The notes below the pieces were generated by a model. That model did not search any database and was not told the DNA's origin. It saw only the letters and a list, made by a program, of their open reading frames with translations. A stretch of 64,000 bases of DNA from positions 62,001 through 126,000 of the forward strand of contig JAVBMY010000001.1 of NCBI GenBank assembly GCA_031551865.1, written 5' to 3'. Source of the stretch: Rikenella sp031551865. Lineage in GTDB: Bacteria > Bacteroidota > Bacteroidia > Bacteroidales > Rikenellaceae. The translations under genes and the position numbers were made by a program. Shown here one piece after another: positions 51,400 to 59,666 of the stretch; position 1 is the first letter of the stretch; each line of letters opens with the position of its first letter.

Positions 51400-51480
51400 T
51401 TCAGTCCGCTTCGCGGCTTTTTCCTCCTACTTGCTCAGCAATATCGAATAAATTCGGCTGCATTCGCTTCGGTCGTAGGC
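51400..51480 (-). repeat. Family B structured repeat in the DUF3137 leader
   Basis: Minus strand: CGAAGCGAATGCAGCCGAAT, TTATTCG pairing, GTAGGAGGAAAAAGCCGCGAAGCGGACTGAA. The small 3' hairpin is CCGC-GAA-GCGG here, a paired variant of CTGC-GCA-GCAG and CCAC-GCA-GTGG. Confidence 0.6.
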
Positions 51481-51592
51481 ACGCACGCATCGGCTGCGCA
51501 GTCACATTATTGACAGGCTCCTTTGCATCCTCCTCGCGATCCTTCCCTACAGGTCTGAAAACTCCAAAATCAGTTTTTCTGCACGTGATTGG

Positions 51593-51600
51593 CAAAGTTA
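51593..51600 (-). promoter_or_regulatory. -7 box TAACTTTG upstream of DUF3137
   Basis: Exact TAnnTTTG match on minus. Transcription would begin near 51586, leaving a leader of about 260 nt with the family B fold. The 403-nt gap contains no other gene. Confidence 0.5.
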
Positions 51601-51730
51601 TGTATTTTGTTCGCTTTTCGCAACAGAAGCAGTGGATGCGGGAAGAATCCGGCAGCAAAAGCCCATATTGCACTGACTGTGAGCAAGATCGACGAATGGC
51701 AGATGGCAGACGGCGGGAAAGAATCCCGGA

Positions 51731-52426
51731 TTATGCTTCCTCGGGTATGCTGTTATCCAAACGGAACCGCAGGTAGGTAATCGGCAGCCCTTCGCCCAGG
51801 AAGCGGGTTTCGTACGTGGTCTTGATTTGTAACTCGGGGTTGGCGCCGGCCATCCCGCTGCCGTAGATGTCCTCGCAGGCCGCTTCGGGGATAATCCCGC
51901 GCCCGGCCAGCACTTCGAGGGTGTAGCGGTGCAGGGGCAGGCTGTCGGTCTTCAGGTGGATCGTTCCGCCCGGGCGCACGAAGCGCGCATAACGGTCGAG
52001 GAACCCGGGCGCCGTCAGGCGTTTTTTGGCCCGCTCGTCTTTGAGTTGCGGGTCGGGGAAGGTGATCCAGATTTCGTCGATCTCGCCGGGAGCGAAGAAC
52101 GACTCGATGAATTCGATGCGGGTGCGGATGAAGCCGACGTTGCGCATCCCGGAATCGGTGGCTGTTTTGGCGCCGCGCCACAGGCGCGCCCCTTTCACAT
52201 CGATGCCGATGATGTTGCGGCCGGGATAGAGGGCGCCGAGGCCGACGGTGTATTCGCCGCGGCCGCAGCCGAGTTCGAGGGCCACGGGGTTGTCGTTGCC
52301 GAAAAAGTCGGCCCGCCAGCGCCCCTTGAGGCAGTGGTCGCGCTGCCACACTTCGTCGAAGGCAGGCTGTACGAGGCAGGCGAAGGCGAGGTTCTCGGCG
52401 AACCGTTTATGTTTATTTTTTCCCAT
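51731..52426 (-). CDS. trmB: tRNA (guanine-N7-)-methyltransferase
   Basis: SAM-dependent enzyme making m7G46 in tRNA, cytosolic, 231 aa. The SAM-binding LELGCGRGEYTVGLGALYP and IGIDVKGARLW, and the TrmB motif ITFPDPQLKDERAKKRLTAPGFLDRYARFVRPGG, are clear. Its start overlaps the end of gldH by 14 nt, so translation is probably coupled within a ricT-gldH-trmB unit. Confidence 0.96.
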   Translation of the reverse strand: MGKNKHKRFAENLAFACLVQPAFDEVWQRDHCLKGRWRADFFGNDNPVALELGCGRGEYTVGLGALYPGRNIIGIDVKGARLWRGAKTATDSGMRNVGFIRTRIEFIESFFAPGEIDEIWITFPDPQLKDERAKKRLTAPGFLDRYARFVRPGGTIHLKTDSLPLHRYTLEVLAGRGIIPEAACEDIYGSGMAGANPELQIKTTYETRFLGEGLPITYLRFRLDNSIPEEA

Positions 52427-53003
52427 AGTTGCGTGTGAGTACCCGGCAGGTGGTGGTGTCGCAGCATCCCGAGGCTTTCAGGGTGAGCGATGATATGCCT
52501 TCCAGCGGATCGGTTCCGGAAATCTGGCGCACCTCGACCGTGCGGAGTGCCGAGCGGCCATAGCGGATCCCGGTGCGGTACATAACGGTATGCTCGTAGT
52601 GCGACGGGTATTCGGTGCCCAACCGCAGGCCGCCGGGCGCGTTAAGCAGCACACAGAGCGTGTCGGCCCAGTAAATACTGTCGCCGGGAATGACGCCGCG
52701 GATTTCGAGCGGCAGGCTCCCCCAAGGGAAATCCTTGCGGTATTCCAGCACAAGTTCAATGGTTTGCGGGGCAACGGTGTCCCGGGGATGGAAAGCGAAA
52801 CGCACGGTGTCGGCGGCGGCCCATTGGCCGTGCGGAAAGGCGTGCACGCCGATGTATTGATTGCGATTGCCGCAGGCGGTCAGAAACAGGGCCCCGAAGA
52901 GCAATACGGCAACGGTTGCCGATCGCCGGGTATGGCAGCGGGGGCCGGTCCTGTGCTTGAGGGGGAGGATGGCGGCAATCCCGGGCTTTCCGGTGCGCGT
53001 CAT
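52413..53003 (-). CDS. gldH: GldH-type gliding motility lipoprotein
   Basis: 196-aa lipoprotein related to GldH. A long basic N-region (MTRTGKPGIAAILPLKHRTG) precedes the hydrophobic stretch and lipobox LTAC; RNQYIGVHAFPHGQWAAADTVRFAF and YRKDFPWGSLPLEIRGV are typical of the family. In gliding flavobacteria GldH is needed for motility; non-gliding Bacteroidales keep a homologue of unclear role. I start it at MTRTG; the in-frame region upstream is repeat sequence. The neighbours ricT and trmB suggest an operon. Confidence 0.85.
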   Translation of the reverse strand: MTRTGKPGIAAILPLKHRTGPRCHTRRSATVAVLLFGALFLTACGNRNQYIGVHAFPHGQWAAADTVRFAFHPRDTVAPQTIELVLEYRKDFPWGSLPLEIRGVIPGDSIYWADTLCVLLNAPGGLRLGTEYPSHYEHTVMYRTGIRYGRSALRTVEVRQISGTDPLEGISSLTLKASGCCDTTTCRVLTRNYGKK

Positions 53004-53190
53004 GGCGGGGAGCCGCAGGCGAGAAAGCAATGGCGGAATACGCCCCACAAGGCAGCCCCCCGATTGCGGAGCTTGTCCCGGACGTAACCGAAGGGTCTCC
53101 TTGCAATGACGAGACCTGAATATCCTCATGGTGGGGGGAACGCGCATAGGGGATCGGCTGATGAAATCCGAATAAAGAAATTTGCCCGAA

Positions 53191-54627
53191 TTACCCCTGG
53201 CTCTGGCCGCCTTGTGCGCCACCCTGGGGGGAGCCGCCACCCTGGCCCCCGCGGCCCCCACGGCCTCGGTTACGCCCCCCGCGCGAACGGCTGCGGTTAC
53301 GGTTTTCGCTGCCGCCCTGTTGTTCTCCGCCTGAAGAACCCGGGGCGGAGGAACGTTCCTGCGAAGCATTTTTTTCTGACGGGGCATGGCGACCCCGACC
53401 GGACGAGGCGTTCCGTCCGGGCGAAGCGTTGTTGCGTCCGGAGGCATCCGGCGCACCGGCAGGTTTCGCGTCGGACGAACCGCCTCCGCGGTTACGGCCT
53501 CCGCGGCGCGAACGGCCGGAGCCTTTCCCGGATTTGTCGAAACGGGTAATGCTCTCTTCGCCCACGACGTTGAGCAGTTGCGGTTCTTCGGCCGCTACGG
53601 GGCGCTCGATAGAGCTGTCAGCGATGGTGTCGATTTTTTCGCCGCGCTTGTTCATGGCCTGTATCTTTTTGACGCGCTCTACGCTCACGGGGATCTGGAT
53701 CGCGGCGCTGTGGGCGTCGGGGCTGAACCACATCACGCCGTTGAAGATGTCGGTCTTGACCAGGTGGTAACTGCCGTCGAGGGCTTCGAGCGGGGCATTG
53801 ACCTTGGGCATACTGCGCCGGGCGTCAATATAGGAGTCGAGCTCGTAGTTGAGGCAGCACTTGAGTTTGCCGCACTGCCCGGCGAGTTTCTGGGGGTTGA
53901 GCGAGATCTCCTGGTGGCGCGCGGCACCGATGGTGACCGAGGCGAAGTGGTTGATCCAGGTCGAACAGCAGAGTTCGCGCCCGCAGGCGGCGATGCCTCC
54001 GATGCGGCCTGCCTCTTGCCGGGCGCCGATCTGGCGCATTTCGACACGGATGCGGAACTGCTCGGCCAGCACTTTGATCAGTTGGCGGAAGTCGACGCGT
54101 TCGTCGGCGATGTAGTAAAAAATGGCTTTGGCGCGGTCGGCCTGGTACTCGACGTCGCCGATCTTCATGTTCAGGCCCAGCGAGGCGGCGATCTGGCGCG
54201 AACGGATCATGGTCTGGTGTTCGAGGGCGATGGCCTCTTGCCATTTTTCGATGTCGCCGGGTTTGGCCTTGCGGTAGATTTTGGGGAATTCGGCGCCGCG
54301 GGGATTGAAACCGGTGCGGCGCATCTGCCGGGCGACGAGACCGCCGCCCATCGACACGATGCCGATGTCGTGGCCGGGCGACGATTCGACGGCCACGATG
54401 TCGCCGACCTTCAGATCGCCGCCGGTGTCGTTCTGGTAGAAGCCTTTGTGGGTATTTTTGAATTGGACTTCGAAGATTTTGTGCTCGGCCAGCGGGTCGG
54501 GCAGGTCGGACATCCAGTCGAAGACTTCGAGTTTATGGCATCCGGGGCAGTTGACGGCCGAAAGCTCGCCGGCGGCGGGGTCGGCGGAGAAACAGCATCC
54601 GCGGGTAGTATCTTTTATGCAGCTCAT
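53191..54627 (-). CDS. ricT: RicT/YaaT-type PSP1 protein with RG-rich tail
   Basis: PSP1-domain protein of the RicT (YaaT) group, 478 aa. It starts MSCIKDTTRGCC, a cysteine-rich N-terminus. The conserved core carries CGRELCCSTW and CGKLKCCLNYELDSY, cysteines thought to hold an Fe-S cluster in the Bacillus RicAFT complex, which acts with RNase Y. RNase Y is encoded 5 kb away here (rny). The last 110 or so residues are low complexity, rich in R, G, S and Q (GGRNRGRGGRGGQGGG), as in RNA-binding RGG tails. An upstream ATG at 54672 is an alternative start. Confidence 0.9.
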   Translation of the reverse strand: MSCIKDTTRGCCFSADPAAGELSAVNCPGCHKLEVFDWMSDLPDPLAEHKIFEVQFKNTHKGFYQNDTGGDLKVGDIVAVESSPGHDIGIVSMGGGLVARQMRRTGFNPRGAEFPKIYRKAKPGDIEKWQEAIALEHQTMIRSRQIAASLGLNMKIGDVEYQADRAKAIFYYIADERVDFRQLIKVLAEQFRIRVEMRQIGARQEAGRIGGIAACGRELCCSTWINHFASVTIGAARHQEISLNPQKLAGQCGKLKCCLNYELDSYIDARRSMPKVNAPLEALDGSYHLVKTDIFNGVMWFSPDAHSAAIQIPVSVERVKKIQAMNKRGEKIDTIADSSIERPVAAEEPQLLNVVGEESITRFDKSGKGSGRSRRGGRNRGGGSSDAKPAGAPDASGRNNASPGRNASSGRGRHAPSEKNASQERSSAPGSSGGEQQGGSENRNRSRSRGGRNRGRGGRGGQGGGSPQGGAQGGQSQG

Positions 54628-54705
54628 GGGATTGGCGTAGGGGGGTATATGGTTGGTTTCGAGGGAGTGCATCCGTGCATCCCGGTTTTCACGACGGCCC
54701 GCAAC

Positions 54706-54840
54706 CGACGCTGGCAGCGAGGGCAATCAAACTTGCTTGAATTGCCGAGCGTCGAGGAGGAAAAGGCTGCGCAGCAGACATAGGGCCGCATTTCGCCGGG
54801 CTCATTCACGCGCCCGCCCCCCCGACGGTGCGGAACCGCA
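54706..54840 (+). repeat. Family B copy followed by a family C-like block
   Basis: CGACGCTGGCAGCGAGG, hairpin GCAATCAAACTTGCTTGAATTGC, CGAGCGTCGAGGAGGAAAAGG, CTGC-GCA-GCAG, then GCGCCCGCCCCCCCGACGG. It is the fullest copy of the family. The rest of the 489-nt gap before the ATPase gene shows no gene, only a TAACTTTA -7-like box at 55101-55108. Confidence 0.72.
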
Positions 54841-55116
54841 CGGGCAATCCTAATCCGTTATAAAGATTTTGAACTTTTACGGGACAGGGATTGTCAGAGC
54901 GTCTCTGGTGTCGTGGGCTGGGGCGCCCGCTCCCGGGCGCGCGGTATCGTCAGACGGCGTAACCGCTACATTCTCCTTCACAAGCGACCTGTCTTGCAGT
55001 GACTCCAGTGTAACAACAAACGGTTCGGTAATTGCGTGTGGCAGGGCACGTACCCTGCAAAGGTACATTTTTTGAAAGAATTGTTTTGTGTAAAAAAATG
55101 TAACTTTACCGTCGGT

Positions 55117-56043
55117 ATGGGAAACACGATCAAATCCATAGACGTGCACAGGCTCTGGGGCACCTACGACCTGCACTGGGAGCTCTCGTCCGGGGTGAAC
55201 ATCCTGGCGGGCGGCAACGGCAGCGGGAAAAGCACCGTGCTGCGCTGCCTGGGCGACCTGTTCCGCACCGGGAGCCTGAGCCCCGCGCTCGGCTGCCGCG
55301 TCGAGAACATCCGCATCACCTTCGACGACGGCTCACAACTCGACTCCGCCCTCCCGTCCGACCCCCTCGCCAACGGGCGCATCATCGAATTCGTCAGCAC
55401 GTTCGACGCCGAACTCAAAGAGAGCGAGGCCATCTATAAACTCTCCGACGGCTCGGTGGCCACCTACCTCGACTGGGAGCTCTACCGCCTGCAAAACCGT
55501 TATCTCGCCTACCAGCTCGACGTCGGCAAGCGCGTGATCGCCGCCCTGCGCGCCGGGCACAACCCCTCGGACATCGAAAAGATCACCGAGCGCAAGAGCC
55601 GCTTCCTCGGCATCCTCGACGAACTCTTCGCCCCGACCGGCAAACGTGTCGACCGTGAGAGCGACTCGCTGCGGTTCATCCTCCATCCGCCGCCCGGGCA
55701 ACCCGAAGGGCCCGGTGTCGTCATCCTGCCCAACCAGCTTTCGTCGGGCGAGAAACAGGTGATCATCATCCTCGCCTCGGCGCTCATCCACAACGGCCAC
55801 GAAATGATCATGATCATGGACGAGCCCGAAATCTCGCTCCATTTCGAATGGCAGAAACGCATCATCGCCGACCTGCTGAATATCAACCCGCGCCTGCAAC
55901 TGGTCATCGCCACCCACTCGCCGGCCATGGTGATGAACGGATGGACCGACCGCGTGACCGAGATGCAGGACATCCTGTTCCCCGCCGGCAGCCGGGCCGC
56001 CGGTTCCGTTCCGCCTAACCCCGCCACCCCGCCCGCACGATGA
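55117..56043 (+). CDS. AAA family ATPase (SMC/RecF/OLD-like)
   Basis: ABC-ATPase-fold protein, 308 aa, cytosolic. Walker A is GGNGSGKST (residues 32-40) in SSGVNILAGGNGSGKSTVLRC; the signature-like LSSGEKQVIIILASALI and Walker B MIMIMDEPEISLHFEWQKRII follow, with the H-loop ATHSPAMVMNGW. This order is that of RecF/OLD-type AAA_21 ATPases; no Toprim nuclease domain is present. Its TGA stop overlaps the ATG of the histidine kinase gene (ATGA), so the two are translationally coupled. Role unknown. Start at MGNTIKSID fits the box at 55101-55108. Confidence 0.85.
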   Translation: MGNTIKSIDVHRLWGTYDLHWELSSGVNILAGGNGSGKSTVLRCLGDLFRTGSLSPALGCRVENIRITFDDGSQLDSALPSDPLANGRIIEFVSTFDAELKESEAIYKLSDGSVATYLDWELYRLQNRYLAYQLDVGKRVIAALRAGHNPSDIEKITERKSRFLGILDELFAPTGKRVDRESDSLRFILHPPPGQPEGPGVVILPNQLSSGEKQVIIILASALIHNGHEMIMIMDEPEISLHFEWQKRIIADLLNINPRLQLVIATHSPAMVMNGWTDRVTEMQDILFPAGSRAAGSVPPNPATPPAR

Positions 56044-57203
56044 AAAAAGGACCGATAGGCTACCGCGGGAAGATCGCCTTCCTGGTGCTGGGGCTCGCCA
56101 TCTTCATCGGGTCGCTGATGTATTCGAACTACATGGTACGCCAACTGCGCGAAAAAGAGACCCGGGACATCCAGCTCTTCGCCCACGTGCTGACGATGAA
56201 CCTCGCCGAATCCGACAGCCTGACCCCCATGCAGGCCGAACTCGTGAGCCGCATCATCTCGGCCAACCGGCACACACCCGCCGTCATCGTCGACGAATAC
56301 CTCTACCCTCACGAATACCAGAACATCGACCCGGCCATCATCTACGACCCCGAGCGGCTGCCCGCCTACCTCGACCGCCTGACCGGCGGCGGCACCCGCG
56401 CCCCGATCGCCCTGAAATTCCCCGACGCCGTGCGCATCATCTATTACGACGACTCGCCGCTGCTCAAGACCCTGCGCTATTTCCCCTGGATCCAACTGTC
56501 GGTTTTCGGAGTGTTCATCGCCTTGGCCGCCGTGGCCTTCCGCTCGTCGAAGCACAACGAGCAGAACCGCGTGTGGGTGGGAATGGCCAAAGAGACCGCC
56601 CACCAGCTCGGCACCCCCACCAGTTCGCTGCTCGGCTGGATCGAATACCTGCGCACCCAGCCCGTCGATCCCACAGTGGTCGACGAGATGAGCAACGACA
56701 TCGCCCGGCTGCTGACCGTGGTCGACCGTTTCTCGAAGATCGGCGCCGAAACCAACCTCTCGCCCCACAACATCTACGAACTGGTCTGCAGCACGGTCAA
56801 CTACTTCCGGGCACGTGTCCCGCGCAACGTCGCCCTGACCTTCGACCAGAACACCGACGAACCCGTGCAGGCCATGGTGAACGAACCCCTGCTCGGCTGG
56901 GTATTCGAAAATCTGCTCAAGAACGCCCTTGACGCCCTGCCCGGCAAAGGCTCGATCGGCGTGAACATCCAGACCTCGGGCAAATGGGTCTGTATCGACG
57001 TCACCGACACCGGCAAGGGGATCGCCAAAGGCAATTTCAAACGGGTCTTCGAGCCCGGCTACTCGACCAAGACGCGCGGCTGGGGCCTCGGGCTCTCGCT
57101 CTGCCGCCGCATCGTCGAGGAGTACCACCACGGCCGCATCTTCGTGCTGAACTCCGAAGTCGACAAAGGCACCACCATGCGGGTAATGGTCAAAAAACTG
57201 TAA
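56040..57203 (+). CDS. Sensor histidine kinase
   Basis: Membrane histidine kinase, 387 aa. TM1 is at about 12-31, a periplasmic or extracytoplasmic part at about 32-148, and TM2 at about 150-168. The H-box ETAHQLGTPTSSLLGW has the phospho-acceptor H188. The N-box FENLLKNALDALP, G1 DTGKGIAKG and G2 RGWGLGLSL are complete. No HAMP or PAS domain is seen. No response regulator is adjacent; instead it is coupled to an AAA ATPase gene by an ATGA overlap. Confidence 0.95.
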   Translation: MKKGPIGYRGKIAFLVLGLAIFIGSLMYSNYMVRQLREKETRDIQLFAHVLTMNLAESDSLTPMQAELVSRIISANRHTPAVIVDEYLYPHEYQNIDPAIIYDPERLPAYLDRLTGGGTRAPIALKFPDAVRIIYYDDSPLLKTLRYFPWIQLSVFGVFIALAAVAFRSSKHNEQNRVWVGMAKETAHQLGTPTSSLLGWIEYLRTQPVDPTVVDEMSNDIARLLTVVDRFSKIGAETNLSPHNIYELVCSTVNYFRARVPRNVALTFDQNTDEPVQAMVNEPLLGWVFENLLKNALDALPGKGSIGVNIQTSGKWVCIDVTDTGKGIAKGNFKRVFEPGYSTKTRGWGLGLSLCRRIVEEYHHGRIFVLNSEVDKGTTMRVMVKKL

Positions 57204-57278
57204 GGAAAAAGAAAGGCGGCGTACACCCGGCTTCCCCAGAAACAAACAATATCAATCGCCCGCCCGCGGCCCCCACTT

Positions 57279-58199
57279 ATGAAAGTCGAGATCGACGATA
57301 AATCCGGGTTTTGTTTCGGCGTCGTCCGCGCCATCGAGGCTGCCGGGCAACTGCTGGCCGAACACGGCAGCGGTTACTCGCTGGGAGACATCGTGCACAA
57401 CCGCGTGGAAGTCGACCGGCTCGCCGCCCTCGGCCTGCACACCATCGGTCCCGAAACGTTCGCCGGGCTTTCCGCAGGAAGCCGCGTGTTGATCCGCGCC
57501 CACGGCGAACCGCCCCAGACCTACGCCACAGCCGCCCGGAGCGGAATCTGCCTGACCGACGCCACCTGCCCCGTGGTGGCCCGCCTCCAGCAGATCGTCC
57601 GCGAGGCCGGAGAGAAGATGGCCTCCGCAAACGGACAAGTCGTGATCCTCGGCAAACGCGGCCACGCCGAAGTGGTCGGTCTGGCCGGGCAACTCGACCC
57701 GCCGCCGGCCGGAAACAGCATGCCGCTTTCCGACCCTCCCGGGCAGGACAAAGCCGCCAACCCCATCATCATCGTCGAAAATGCCGCCGACCTCGGACAG
57801 GTCAACTTCAGCCGCCCCATCTACCTGTTGTCACAGACCACCCAGAGCCTCGCCCTGTTCGGCGAGATCGCCGGGGCGATCCGCGCCCGCGCAACCGATC
57901 CTTCGACCGTGACCATCCACGACACCATCTGCCGCCAGGTGTCGAACCGGGGCCCCCACCTGCGGGATTTTGCCGCTGAGCACGATGTGATTATCTTTGT
58001 CAGCGGAGAGGCCAGCTCGAACGGCAAAGTGCTCTACGAGACCTGTCGCGAGGTGAACCCCCGCAGCCACAAGGTCGAAGAGACCGCCGACCTGCGCCCC
58101 GAATGGTTCGAAGGAGCCCGGAGCGTCGGCGTGTGCGGCGCCACCTCGACCCCGCGCTGGCTGATGGAAACCATCGCCCGCGAAATAGAAAAGCATTGA
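57279..58199 (+). CDS. ispH: 4-hydroxy-3-methylbut-2-enyl diphosphate reductase
   Basis: Last enzyme of the MEP pathway (HMBPP to IPP and DMAPP), Fe-S protein, cytosolic, 306 aa. The three cluster cysteines are C12 (SGFCFGV), C97 (DATCPVV) and C218 (DTICRQV); RAHGEPP and SQTTQS are also conserved. A proline-rich insertion (about 141-165, PPPAGNSMPLSDPPGQDKAAN) sits between conserved blocks and is unusual. The MEP pathway feeds the polyprenyl synthase found at 36.4 kb. It lies 75 nt after the kinase gene and is likely co-transcribed. Confidence 0.96.
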   Translation: MKVEIDDKSGFCFGVVRAIEAAGQLLAEHGSGYSLGDIVHNRVEVDRLAALGLHTIGPETFAGLSAGSRVLIRAHGEPPQTYATAARSGICLTDATCPVVARLQQIVREAGEKMASANGQVVILGKRGHAEVVGLAGQLDPPPAGNSMPLSDPPGQDKAANPIIIVENAADLGQVNFSRPIYLLSQTTQSLALFGEIAGAIRARATDPSTVTIHDTICRQVSNRGPHLRDFAAEHDVIIFVSGEASSNGKVLYETCREVNPRSHKVEETADLRPEWFEGARSVGVCGATSTPRWLMETIAREIEKH

Positions 58200-58266
58200 C
58201 CGCCCGGCTTTGCCCCCCCCCGTAAACACCTGGAGAAGCAAAGTTCCCCGGAACCCTCAAAAAGAT

Positions 58267-58791
58267 ATGACCATGAAACGATACCTGCCCGCCATCGTAT
58301 TATTCGTTGCGGTATTCGCAGCAACAGCCACCGGAGCCGCCCGCGCTCAGGAAGCACCCGTAATCGGCAACCTGCTGCGCTACACCACCGCCCTGCGCTC
58401 GGCCGATCCCGGCAGCGGGGCCTATGCCGCCACGTCCACCGATTCCGACGTCGTACTCCGCGGCGGCAGCGTGTCGAAGGTCGTCGGCTACCGCATCTGC
58501 ATCTTTGCCGACAACGACCAGGATGCCCGCACCAAAGCCATGGCCGCCGCTGAAACGTTCGACAAACAATACCGCGGGAACAGCGCCGAAGTGGTCTACG
58601 AGAACCCCTATTTCCGGGTTTTCGTCGGGCCCTTCCTCACTTATACCGAAGCCTCGGCGGCGCTGGGACGCCTGCGCGCCAACTTTCCTTCGGCCTTCAT
58701 CCGCAAGCCCGAGGAGTTCCCCATCGGCGTCTTCTCATCGCGCGCCGGGAACGTCGAGGTGCAGGAAACTCCCGAAATTCCCGCCCCCTGA
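58267..58791 (+). CDS. SPOR-domain secreted protein
   Basis: 174-aa exported protein. The signal peptide ends near ARA-QEAP (about residue 28). The C-terminal half is SPOR-like: VGYRICIFADNDQDARTKAMAAAETF, VVYENPYFRVFVGPFLTYTEASAALGRLRANFPSAFI, the repeat fold that binds denuded peptidoglycan. The start is at ATG 58267; ATG 58273 is equally possible. It lies 3 nt before comF, in a run of plus-strand genes. A role in division or cell wall contact is inferred. Confidence 0.85.
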   Translation: MTMKRYLPAIVLFVAVFAATATGAARAQEAPVIGNLLRYTTALRSADPGSGAYAATSTDSDVVLRGGSVSKVVGYRICIFADNDQDARTKAMAAAETFDKQYRGNSAEVVYENPYFRVFVGPFLTYTEASAALGRLRANFPSAFIRKPEEFPIGVFSSRAGNVEVQETPEIPAP

Positions 58792-58794
58792 CGC

Positions 58795-59529
58795 ATGTCC
58801 GCCGGTAACGGTCCGCGGAGTTTCTTCCGCCGAGGGGCCGAATCCCTCCTCAACCTTTTCTATCCGGCCGTATGCCCTGCCTGCGGTACAGCCCTCGTGC
58901 GCGGCGAACATACGCTCTGCACGGCCTGCCGTTGGGCGATGCCCCTGACCGGCGGCTGGCTCCACGAACGCAACGCCGCCTCGGAACAGCTCTGGGGGCG
59001 GTTCCCGTTCCGCAGCGCCTCGGCGCTGATGTACTTCGAGCGCGAGAGCGCCTATCGGAAAGTCATCCATGATTTCAAGTACCGATCCCGGCGCGACATC
59101 GCCCACTCGCTCGGCGAGATGCTCGGTGCCGAACTACGCGCGTCGCCGCTCTACGCGGGAGCCGAGGTGCTCGTTCCCATTCCGCTCCACTGGACGAAAT
59201 ATATCAAACGGGGCTACAACCAGTCCGAAGAGATATGCCGGGGCATGTCGCGGAGCCTGGGCATTCCGGTCGAAACGCACGCCCTGCACCGGGTACGCCG
59301 TACCGCCACGCAGGCCTCGCGCAACGGTAGCGCTGCCCGTTGGGAGAATGTGAAAGAGGCGTTCGAGGTGCGCCGTCCCGCACGGCTCGAAGGACGCAGC
59401 ATCGTACTGGTCGACGACGTGCTGACCACGGGCGCCACGCTAGAGGCCGCCGCCAGGGCCCTGTTCGACCGCCTGCCCGGCCTGCGGATCGACGTCGCCA
59501 CCATCGCCGTCGTGAGTCGCGGCCGGTAG
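58795..59529 (+). CDS. ComF family phosphoribosyltransferase-like protein
   Basis: 244-aa ComF-type protein. The N-terminal zinc ribbon is CPACGTALVRGEHTLCTACRW (two CxxC pairs). The C-terminal type I PRTase domain has VLVPIPLHWTKYIKRGYNQSEEI and VVLVDDVLTTGATLEAAARAL. ComF helps DNA uptake in competent bacteria; in others its role is unclear. It is 3 nt after the SPOR gene and so in the same operon, and is convergent with rny across a family A element. Confidence 0.93.
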   Translation: MSAGNGPRSFFRRGAESLLNLFYPAVCPACGTALVRGEHTLCTACRWAMPLTGGWLHERNAASEQLWGRFPFRSASALMYFERESAYRKVIHDFKYRSRRDIAHSLGEMLGAELRASPLYAGAEVLVPIPLHWTKYIKRGYNQSEEICRGMSRSLGIPVETHALHRVRRTATQASRNGSAARWENVKEAFEVRRPARLEGRSIVLVDDVLTTGATLEAAARALFDRLPGLRIDVATIAVVSRGR

Positions 59530-59530
59530 C

Positions 59531-59651
59531 TCCCCCCCTCTCTCTTTCTCCCCCCTTCCCCTTCCTCCTCTGCTTTATTGTAATTCAAGGTCTCTTCAAA
59601 CCGGACAAAATAAGGAAGCCGGTAATCGTTAAACGATTACCGGCTTCCTTA
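59531..59651 (-). repeat. Family A composite element, copy A8 (after rny)
   Basis: On the minus strand, 16 nt after the rny stop: a 20-bp perfect hairpin with one-base centre (59611-59651; core GGTAATCGTT/AACGATTACC). Then comes a short middle, ACAATAAAGC, and a purine tract (59531-59570, pyrimidines on plus) reaching the comF stop. The stem AGGAAGCCGGTAATCG differs from other copies on both arms. Confidence 0.8.
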
Positions 59652-59666
59652 TATAGCGCGGATGCA

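Noticed and set aside
55509..57245. 578-codon minus-strand frame across the ATPase and kinase genes
   Set aside because: It spans two well-supported plus-strand genes and has no domain features.
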